Assembly: GCA_949825025.1 (NCBI GenBank)
Contig: OX463778.1
Location: 12,796,171-12,860,170, forward strand
Direction of reading: 5' to 3'
Length of the DNA stretch: 64,000 nucleotides
Origin: Siphlonurus alternatus
Taxonomy: Eukaryota; Arthropoda; Insecta; Ephemeroptera; Siphlonuridae
In this document: piece after piece, positions 36,555 through 48,600 of the stretch
Layout: every line of letters begins with the position of its first letter
How positions within the stretch are numbered: the first letter of the stretch is position 1
Position numbers and translations under genes: made by a program
Notes under the pieces: model-generated
The model's input: only the letters and a program-made list of their open reading frames with translations
Told to the model about the DNA's origin: nothing
Databases searched by the model: none

Positions 36555-39500
36555 GTGAGTAAACCTTGTAATCAATTTCAGCATGTTAATATATATCAAA
36601 TTCAAATATTTATTGATCTCACTTACACAAGACAAGTCAGCACAACATTGTCTACAAAATGTAATAATTATATTATTATTATATACTCTTATAAAAGTCG
36701 TCAATTTCATACACATTTTTATCAAATAAAGCTTTTAGTCTCTTCTTAAATGTACTTAAAATTTATCCACTTTTTATAACACTGGGGAGATTAGTAAAGA
36801 GGGATTGGGCAGTATACATCAGTCCCCAGACGTCAGTATATCATCAGACATCAGTATATATTCCCGGTACGCCTGTTGAAAAATACAATTATTTGTTCTC
36901 TTGTAAACAATATCCATGGATCACATTAATGTTACCAGTACTAATAGAAACACATAACATTGAAACTAAAAAATATGATATGTTTTACATATACAAGACT
37001 GGGGATTTGAAACCAGTAATAAACCATTCAGATATGAACCAAGATAAAAAATTAATGTTAATTGACAAAGACTACTGTATCACTTGATTGCAGAGACGGT
37101 TAACTTTAGTGTGCATTTTAACTCAAGTTGTCACTGCACTTTAACTTTGGATTCTTTTAATCGTTTTTTTAACTAATCCTTGTTCTACTGCATAATCATG
37201 AAAGCTGGTACATATATTTATATTATATAAAGGAATATGTTGAATTATTGCCAATACTGTAGGATGATACTTACCCTGTCTGCATAGCTTCTTAAAACAC
37301 AATGACATTTTTTTTTTTTAATCAAACCCTATTGGATACTTCTATTTACTAATTACATACTACTTTGAAACCCTGAACCTTCTGAAACCCTAACTTGAGC
37401 GTTTCGCGGGCTCTTCTGGAACGGGGGCTGCCACGGCCTTGTAAATCCATCCCGGCATTTGCCTGCGGCTGAGGGAAATGTGGAAACCTCAGCCAGGATG
37501 GACGCTACAGCTTTTTGTCAATGAACCGGAAGTGCAATGGTCCAAAGCCAGGGGAACCACATAGTGGAAAAGCGCAACTTTTTACCCCTGGGTGGGAAAC
37601 ATGTTTTTTGTTGAAAATGGTCACCCATCCAACTTAACAAATTATGGTATGGTAATCAGTGGTGAAAGTAGTTTCAATCTCTTACCAGTGCGCCTCAGAC
37701 CGCCCTCAGATAGAGGCCTGAAGGGCCAAAAACCCCGCCGGAGGAGTGATTTTTTGGGAAAAAGGGGCGTGGCTTAATTTTTTTACATTAAAAAGTGGTT
37801 TTAAAATTCATTTATAATATTTGAATTTTGAATGCATGTCTTCATTTTGAGTAAAATTAAATAATATTATCCAAACTTTGTAAAATAAATAAAAACAAAA
37901 TGCAATGATCGAGTGATTGATTCTCACATTAAATTCATAAAAAAAATATTTAAAAATAGTATAGCTATATTATAGCCGATTATAGCTTTTAAAAAATTTA
38001 ATACGAAAGAAAATCCCTATATAGTGATTTAAATTGAAAGCACTTCGATCTTCATTGATCATATTACAGTAGTATTACTATAATAAAAATACCCTTACGA
38101 TTTGGAATGCTTTATAATTTAATCAAATACGTCAAATATCACATTCTCAAATATTTAAAATTTAAATTAATATTTTGAATATGTCTCAAAAAAATTATTT
38201 GAACAAAAATTAAAAAAAAAAACCCGAGAGAATTCTTTTTATAATTATAAATTGTAATGTTTATATTTGTTTCGGTAATTAATTTTTATTTACTCTAGAT
38301 CTTGTAGCAATTATTGCTCCGCTTTGTCATCAATGGGAATTAAAATCTAGCCATATTAAATATGGTCCAAACGTGCAGCCATCTCGGCCCTAATAGCGGC
38401 TGCATTTATCTATCTACTCTCTTCTAGCAATGCTTGCATGAGTAACATATGCATGTGACTAAATTTTTGTTACACTTATTCTTTACTAACTCATTAAAAA
38501 AAAAAAAAATTATTCTCTAAAAAAAAATGAGAATAATTTTTTTTTGCTTGCATGCTTTTCTAAAAAATTCAATACTATGAAGAATTTTTTGAGACGAAGA
38601 CTTAATTTTATTAACCTAGCACTGACTGCGATTGATGATCAATCTTCTACGATCCCGAATCCTTTGCCCTAATTTTTTTAAACTCCTTGCGTAAATGAAC
38701 CGTCTAAACCCCGGTGGGTATGTGGGCCAGAGGAGGCACTCCCCCTCTGCCTCCTGACTTAATTGTAATTAAAAATTAATTTGAATAAAAATGTGTTAAT
38801 TTTGTACAGTAAATGAGACAGAAAAAAAATGTAATAAAATTCGTAGTGTAGTATATATAACGCATCATCAGCAAAAGTTGTTTTGAATCTATTTTAATTA
38901 ATTTTATTAGTCATGCATTCAAGAATTAAAAAATAAAATAAATATATATTGAAAGAAATACTACAGGGTATAGTAAATATCTATCTCTTCATAAAAATCG
39001 AAGATAAAATAGTCAACCCAGTAAGCCTACAGAAATTTAAATAAATTTAGAAAAATATTAAAAACTATTTCTATAAAAAAAAAAATCGTCAGCTTGACAT
39101 AACTAATAAATAGTTGATAATATGTACATAGCTTATTTTAATTTTTTTCCTTTTAGGAGCTTTTTAATTCAAAAGAATTAAAGAGTAAATTAAATTTCGC
39201 GAGACAAAAGTACGAAGTATAAGAAAATTGTCATTCATTATTTGAGCATGATTAATGTTTTACAAAGTAACTTCTCTGATTTTGAAAATTTTATTAATTT
39301 TATTAAAAATTATTGATTATTTTTAATAAATTTCGATCAGTGTCTTACCAGTGCGCCGCACTGGCGTCAAATGTCTTACCAGTGCGGCGCACTGGCGCGC
39401 ACCGGCTTACTTTCACCACTGATGATAATGCTTCATTGTTGTGACAAATTCGAATTTGCTCCTCAGTTGACAGCGTCGGATCTGTGGATGGAGAACCGCA

Positions 39501-42500
39501 GGCACATGACCAGACAGTTGCCCATGCTGTGGGTGGAGAATCCTGTTGATGCAGATCTCATTTCCCTGGAGTGGCTGACCTCGTGGATCAAACAGCCTGA
39601 CACGGCAGGTGTCATCAAGCATGAGCAGCTGACCTGCACCCACAACAAGCTGCACCCCAAAAATGTGACGCTGACGAGATGCATCACCTCACAGCTGGTG
39701 AGTCACTTTTTTAAATTTACACACAATGGAGTATCGACGTCAACATTTTTTTTTATTGCAGAATTGGATAGAGGGTGCAAAGTTATGCTACCTTGATTTC
39801 TTTCAGATTTTTTACAGACCAGAAACTATTTTTAAAAAATTATTGAAAGTCCTTTTTGTGATGTCACGAGGCGCCGCTCCTTAAGAAAAGGATAGGACTT
39901 GCCGCCTCTTGACGTCACAAAAAGGATTTTCAATAATTATTTAAAAATAATTCCCGGTCTGTCAAAAGTCTGAAAAACATTAGGGTAACATAACTTTGCA
40001 CCCTCTATCCATTTCTGCAATAAAAAAAAATTGAGGTCGATACTCCATTGCTAATTCCCTTCATAATGATAACTATGATATTTTTTTTAATTAGGTACCG
40101 GGTAGGCATTTTGTTAGTTAACCCTAGAGACTAGTAAGTTAAGGTGGCTTCTTCCTAGCAACTAACAACCAATGAATTTAATCCCAAAGGTTGTCAACTG
40201 GATTCTCTTACTTGATTTCTTGACGCTGTTTACAGGCAGAGGAACTGTACGAGAAGTACAGTGGAGGACCCCGGTTCAAGACTCCAAGCTGCTTCTGCAA
40301 GGACTGTATCGTGGAAATATGTTCTATGGAGACAAAGCTGAAGCTGATTGAAGACAATTACAAGAAAGTACAGGGTTTGCTTAAACCTAACAAGCGACCA
40401 TCGTAAGTTGTAGATTCAAATTCATTCCATCACAATCTTAATATTTGCATGACAAAATTGACAAATAAATCATAGCATTATATTTCACCTAAATTATAAA
40501 AACTTTTAATATAATAATAATCATACCGATACATACAGTAACTAAATGCAATGTAAAATTTATATAAGTGGTGTCATTTAAGTTGTATACAAGAAAGGAA
40601 TTACTGCAATGTACTCTACTACTGTAATCATGCACATATATAATAATGTATTTTTTTAAATTATTTTTCTTGTAGGTGTTTGGCTTGAAAGTTTTGATGG
40701 AATGTGTTAAGGTAGAGATAACACAGATCAGCTGGCCCAATGCTAAAAAAATCCCATTCATAAAAATTATGAAAAAAACATTAAAATGTTCTCCTCTACA
40801 TCCCCTATCAGTAGGTAAAATATCAGGTATACAAAAACGAGCTAGTTTTCGAGTTATTAATTTTTAAAGTTTACTAATTTAACATGAAAGTTCCATTTCT
40901 CCATGTTAAATTAGAGAACTTTAAAAATTAATAACTCGAAAACTAGCTCGTTTTTGTATACCCGATATTTTACCTACTGATAGGGGATGTAGAGGAGAAC
41001 ATTTTAATGTTTTTTTCATAATTTTTATGAATGGGATTTTTTTAGCATTGGGCAAGCTGATCCGTATTATCTTTACCTTAATGTAATACATTTTTGTCGT
41101 TGCCAGAGTATTAATGTAATGTACAGTAACATACTAGTCATCCAATTTAACCAATTTTTCAACCTTAAAGTTCACCACAAGAGGCACTACCTTAAATTAA
41201 TTTACTTACAGAGAGTCAACCTTGAACTACTGGGTGAGCAAGTCTCACTATTCAAAATGGAGGAAAATGGCTCGTTCATCAATAGAAGGTTGCAATGGGA
41301 CAGACACTGTGACGGACGCAGCAGAGAGTGAGGGCGAGGATGGCGAGGAAAACAAAACAGACACAAGCGGCCTCAAGAACGGATCTCGGCCTGGTCAGGT
41401 GAGCAGTTTGACGACGCTAGGTGGTCAGGAGATTGCAAAACCAGGGGAATGACCCTCAGAAGTTAGCAAAACTAGTGAACAGTATCCATACAATTTTAGA
41501 GTCTACTTTATCATTTACAGAGTAAGAAACTATAGTTTAACTTTTAATCATGAGCTAATTTGTATTTAATGTAAAAGAAATCAAAACGTACTGTACTTGT
41601 TACGTTATCATCTAAGGCCTATAAGAAGTATCAAAAATAGGAAAAACTTTGTTGTAATTTGTATCACCTGTTAACATTCAATTAAATTTAAGAATTTATG
41701 ATAAAGTATGGTCAATAATAAGAATGTAACACCTGGCTTGCATGGGAGTACACTCCTATAATGCTGATCGGCAACACTGTCTATTGTTTTGACCAGGTAG
41801 ATTTAGAGGAGGCGACTGTGTGTTATCTTATCTGATTTCCAACAGTGTTGTCACATAAGTCAGGTGAGCGGACTGATGGTGCTCACTTCAACACTCCACA
41901 TGCAAAGTGTCCCAGTCTTATTAAACGTGCGAGGAAAATGTGGAAAAAACACATTTTGAGGTTTTATAAATACAAGATGAACAGCTCCATGAGTCAGTGG
42001 GCCAGATGACCAACTAATTTACTGCATGAGCCAGTGGAGTTCTTGTTCTTATGCATATTGTATGTTTGTTGCCAGGTAAAGAGAAGTGCTTCAGAGGAAG
42101 ATGAGGAAGAAGAGAAAATGGACTGCTCCGAAAGTGGCATGCAGAACAGCAGCCCGCAGCCAGGTCCCTCCCACCTGGAGCAACCTGCAGAGAACCCTCC
42201 AGAAAAGCAAGAAGTGCCGATGGATGGAGTGGAGGAGCAGGCTACCCCAACTCAAAACGGAGTGCCGGCTAAGGAGGAGAAGGGATTTAACGAAGACTTG
42301 CTCTGTGTCCATGGTAAGTTGCAGCCTTACCGGTAGTGCTGGAGAATATAAGAACGAAAATTTAAAATTGCTGACTTTACATAAGAATTATTGAGCAATA
42401 GAAATAGTAGCAAGCTGTCATGGGTGTTTAATAATAATAACAATTGTTTATTGGGTTAAGTAATACATTTTTGGAGGAAAGTTACGATAAAAAAAAACAA

Positions 42501-43441
42501 GTAAACAAATAAATAAATAAACAACAGTAACCCAAAACGGTGGTATGAAAAAGGCAAAGCCCATTCATAAAATAATGATGAACCACCAAGAATCAGATAA
42601 AAACTACATAGTCAAAAATCTTACAACATATTGAGGCAAAAAGAAATATAATATGCCATAAACAGTAAACATCAAAAATATATATAAATAAAGGAGAGTT
42701 GAGTAGAACTATCAATGTCAATATACAAATGTTTGCTTCAAAGCAATACAATAGCGTATCAACCTCAAAAATTTTTATTGTAAAAATAGATAGAGGGTGC
42801 AAAGTTATGCCACACTGATTTTTTTCAGATTTTTTATAGACCAAGAAATTCAGTATTGCTAAAAAGTTTTGCCAAGGTCAGGTTTGGACCGGAGCCCCTT
42901 TTAGGTCCTATCCTTTTATTAGGAGAGGCGTCAATTTCTTTGTACTTTCAATAATTTTTAAAAAACAGTTTTCAGACTCTAAAATATCTGAGAAAAATCA
43001 AAATGGCATAACTTTGCACCCTCTATTCATTTCTGCAATAAAAATTAATTGAGGGCCATACTCCATTGTGACAATGTACTGTAATGAAAAACATTTTACT
43101 CAAGGTTATTATCATTATTATTACAAAGCCGTTTTTTAAATTGGTATGCTTGTGTTAGTTTGTGTTCCTGCAGAAGAAGTTTAGCTTCAAGTAGTTCTGT
43201 AAGCTAAATATGTTTGACCAGGTGGACTGGTGGCGGATGTTTCGCTGCGGCGGCTGGTGCCCAAGACAGCCTGGGACATCCTCGCTAGCTACTTCACAGA
43301 TGCCCCTGAGTTCTCAGAAACAACAGAGCCCTGTGCCTCGTGTTTGGTGAGTAAAAATTAGACTGAAATAGACAGATATTGGACACAAAAGTGTAGTTTG
43401 TTGCTTGTAGAATTTATGTCTTAAAATTTTTGCCCAGAAAA

Positions 43442-43485
<44 letters not shown>

Positions 43486-45644
43486 TTTGTGTAATGAGTT
43501 TTGTTCATTACAACATGATGATTAGCTAATCAATCGAGACCGTAAACTGATTGCATGAAAAATCATATTCAAAATAAATTATATTCAATATTACTGTTCC
43601 CATAATTATAATACTAGGATTAAATCTAATGTTGCTACTTCAAAACATGATTCTTAATTTTTCAAAAACTGTTCTTTATAGTTTATACCAAACAGTTTAA
43701 TTTGTTTAATTTTTACCTAATTTTCTGAAAGAAATAGAAAATCATAAACTCTTTCGAACTAAATTAAAATAGGTATTAATGCTTGCCTTGAATGTATGTT
43801 TGTCCTGTACAATCAAGTAAAAGTTCAAAATAAATAAATAAAATCATACATATACTTCTTCTTCTTTACGTTTTTGGAAATGAGCCTGAGAGCTATACAT
43901 CCATGTTCAAAGTAAAACTTTTACTGTATAAGATTGTAACTAATTATATCTGTAGGGGTCTTGTAAAGGATAATGGATGAACAATTGGCTGGATAATTAT
44001 GGGATGAGGGATGCAAGGTGATGATGGTATTAGTACATATGCTCACCACGTTTTACCATGGAACATGTAAAACCACGTAGGGAATTTGATGACTTTGAGG
44101 GCATTGGATTGATGATGTGGGGTGGGGTGCAAAAATATAGATTGGTGATGCAATATGAAAAATATGGCAGAAAGTTTGAAGCTATCACATGTCCTGTAGG
44201 CTGACTGTGAGCATAGTGATTGTGGGGAATAGGGATATGGTGAGGCAGAAATTGATAATTTATGGATCAAAATATCTGTGGAAAGGTTGAAATCAAGAAG
44301 ATGAATGAATAATTAGGAAAAGGATAATTACCAGGACAAGGACAGACAATTTGAGGGGTAAAACCTGAGGGTCGTTGCTCACAATGGCTCAGCCATGTTG
44401 GATCTCTCGAAAAATCATACTGACAACAATACTTTACTTTGTAAGAAAAGGCCCAATGTTGAAAATATTTCCTACATAAAAATTATAAAACATGTCTTAA
44501 AATGTTCTCTTCTACATCCCCTATCAGTAGCTAATATCAGGTACATAAATTCGATCTAGTTTTCGAGTTATGAACTTTTAAAATTGACTAATTTAACATG
44601 GAGGAATGGAACTTCCAAGCTAAATTAATGAACTTTAAAAATTAAAAACTAAAAAAAACTAGATCCAATTTGTATACCTGATATTTTAGCTACTGATCGG
44701 GGATGTAGAGGATATTTTAAAATATTTTTCATAATTTTCATGTGTGGGGGGTTAACGTTAGGCATGTTACCTTACCCTGAAATGTCCATTTATCAACTCA
44801 AATTATTTTAATTTTAATTAAATTGTCCCTCCCATTAGCTTGACTACATCGTTGTGATGTACTCAAGAGTCTGAGCTACGTTAGCCCATGACAACGTGGC
44901 TAACGTGGGTGGTGTTCGGTGTGCAGGAGCAGGTCCTGGAGATGACGGACCAGCAGCAAGTGAGCACCAAGGTGGCCACGGAGATGAAGCAGAAAGTGCC
45001 GCACCTGCTGCAGGCACAGCAGCGCAGTGCCGGACCCGCAGGCCAGAGGTACAAGCGCAAGGCGTCCCGTCCAAGAGTCCTGTACCTGCTGCACAAAGAC
45101 TCAGCTGGTGAGCTGTGTCGCTACCTCCGGTGAGTAATATTTTATTTATTTATTTTTATTTTGTTTATTTTTATCTTTTTATTCATTTGTTTATTTATTT
45201 CATTTTATTTTTATTTGACCACTGGCATACAATAGAGACAATAAATTGCCACAATACAGCACTTAGTCTTGTCAATATGTAAATAGGGTACTAACAAATA
45301 ACAAAACAAACACAAGATTTACACAACTGAAATAAATAATCAGTCTCATCTCAAGATACATAAATACAGTATGAATTTATAAAATTATGAATCAATAAAA
45401 GCTTAGTGATATTCAGAAAATTCCTAAGTATTGCCTGAAGTGTAGATGATGTTTTAGATTTTTAGTTTTAGATTTTTTTTTTTCAATGAATACTCAGAGA
45501 GAGAGAGAGGGGGGGGGGATCAAACTGAAGCCTCTATCAAGTTGGTTACTGGTAATTATTAAAATAATTGTCAGTACTTGAATTATACCTGTAGGGTAAT
45601 TAATTAAATAATAGATTGTAGATTTTATCAATCAAAAGTAAAGC

Positions 45645-45679
<35 letters not shown>

Positions 45680-48600
45680 ATTTCAAAATTGACATTATTC
45701 ATTCATAATATTACATCATATCCCTTGCAAGGTAAGCCAGCAGCATTATTACCTCGGTTATTATTACCTTGGTATTATATATATTTATACAGTATAATAT
45801 CAAAATGATAGTAGAAATTTTTAACCTGATTGTAAGGGATAACAGGATAAAAAAGGATACAGGCTTTACAGATTTATACTATGATAAATTTATTTAGTCA
45901 ATCTTCTAGTATACAGTAACATAACATTTTATAAATATTACTTAAAGGAAGTGATCACCCCTGTAAGTTCAAATACTGCAGGCCTCACAGATCTGGTAGT
46001 CGAGCCCAGAAGAGTGCAGGAAAGGGTTCTGGGAGCCTGGTAAGCCCCAACTCGGTCGCAAGATAACTCAAGGTTAAATACCTGGCCACACCCGAAAGGG
46101 TAAAATGGCGTCAAGGATATTTAACTTAAAGTTCCCATTCACTTAATCGGTATCTAACAATAAAATTCATAGTGTCTCTTTCGATGGAGAGAAATGGGGG
46201 AACTCTCTCCATCCCTAATTTTCATAGAAAAATGTTGGGGTTTGAGGACCTAAATTGTAATAGCACCAGGGGCAAATCCAGCTTGCGACTCTAGGAGGGG
46301 GGGTGCCCTATCCCTCCCACAATGTTAAATTTTGGAGTGGGAGGGTGGGTGATAGGTGGGGGGTGGTAACACCTTCAATGTATTTTGGGATCGTTTGAGG
46401 GGGGGGGGGCGCTCGCCCCCATCGCCCCCCCCCCCTGGATCTGCGCCTGAATAGCACCAATGATTATAATTTTGCTACAGCTATATAAGGAAAACAGACA
46501 AATAGAAAAATTATGTAATCTAATTAACATTGCTTGGCAACGCTAGTAGCAGGAATTCTTATCTAAAATACTGAATTGGGGTGCAAAGGGAAGAAAAACA
46601 TGAGCAAACCATTATGGACATTTAGCAGCTGGGAACTTAACATGTTTCTGTTTCCTATATGATACAGATTTCTTTTTAAAAAGGCAACATTTTTACTTTC
46701 TTGCTAATTAAATTGCGGCATGTATTGAATATTTTTATTTCTTTTATTAATTACTACCACTACTGCTATAGTTGCCATAATGGTAAAAGAGGATTAGTTT
46801 TTCACGGTAATTTGTTTGTTTATTTAGTTAATTTGTTGCATTTATTTATTCAATATATTTTTTGAAACTTTGAGATTGTACACCTGAAGGCAAAGCTTCC
46901 ATTACCCCTGACTGAACGCTGTAAATTCAGTACGGTAGAGGTTATTATTATTATTTTTAATATCGAGGGAGGTAACAGAAGTGATTATTAAATCCATTAC
47001 CAAAGAATTAAAATCCAAAAGAAGTTCAACATCATCCAGAAATGGCACAGGGTTAACGAAAGCCTTGTCTGTAGCTGTTCAAGGTTTAGTCATACGGAGA
47101 AAAATATCCTTTGTGACTATACTCTGTGCTACTGTGGTGTGACTGAAGTGGTCTGCCCTCGACTGGCATGTGGGAGGAAGGTGGCGTTAATCAGCCGCCT
47201 CCCACTGCAGATAGCATCAGTGCACACTACATGACTGCTGGCTCACAGGACACAAACATGCGTCTGCTCAGTGCCGCAGACTGCTTATCTAAATGCTAAT
47301 TAGCCTCTTTACGTGAGCTTACGACTTAAGTTAAAAAAAAAAGTTATTTACAGTTGACTCTTTTTTTCTTCTTTTTTCATCAGTAATCTATAGATTTTGC
47401 TATTTGAATTCGTAAAAAAAACTGCAATTTTTTTTTTTTTTAATTTTTTTGTAAAATAAAATATTTTATACCTAAATGAACTAATTGAAAACTCATAGTT
47501 AAACCAAAAAAAAAATTAAACTTGTGTTGTTTGAAGAAAGACAATGCAAAATGAAGACGTTATTTGTGGTTTAATTAACGAGGGGAATGTTATATTCGCC
47601 CACCCCGATCTGATAAGGCAGCGAGAAGAGGGCCGAGCCCCTTGCCAAGCGGCGCACGCGAAATTTATTCCGCGCCCCGCGATGCCTCGAGCTGATAAAA
47701 GTGTGTCGAGTGTGCACGGAGGCGCAGTTCGCAGCAAACAACGTGGCTTAATTAGCAAGACTGACCGCGAGAAGGAATTACTTTTGATTGTAATTCAGTA
47801 GTTGACCGCTTCAAAAATAATTCAAATGTTTAAACTATTTGCTCTGAAAATAAGACAGAGAATGTTACAACGCGAGTATAACGATTCATCTTTTATAAAG
47901 TGCTTTCTCCGCTTTATTTCTATCATTCAACACGAGATATCCATCGAATTTGCTATACATTTTTTTATAGTAATTTTTTTGTTCCCCCCTTCTAGCAACT
48001 CGGTCCAGCAAGTGTAATAATGTGCGGCAATGTCATGTTTCCTGTCGCGCTATTAGGACCACCACAGATATGAAACGAGTCATGACGAGCCATCAGCTAG
48101 ATTTATGACGACAGGCTGACGCCGATCGCACCTCAATATCAGACCCTTGCAGAGGGCACATGCAAATTTGGATCATCTCACGTAATGTGTTATGTCATTT
48201 TGAATTTATTTTTTCTGAAAGCTTTTTTTCTTTTTTTTTTAATTTACATTGCAACTACCGATACATATATTAAAATATACGCGCGGTCAGTATAGTTTTG
48301 TTTTAAATAATAATCTTGATTGTGGCTGAAAGTCGTGTGTAGAGAGATATATAGGGTGGATAATATAGAAAAGGGCGGCGGGATGTTGAGACTACGACGA
48401 CTAGAAGCAAGTGTGTGTTTAGCGAGATGAAATTTGGCGGAAGAAGAACAATAAATCGTCGTGTTGGTTGCCGGACCGCAGCGGCAGCAGCTAGCTTGCT
48501 AGCGAGGACAAAAAGGCGTCGTGACTGCTATGGTGGTGGTAGCGTGTCGCGTGATGCATTGCCCGTTCTTTCTCCCCCGGGCGCCCTCTACAAGACGTTG

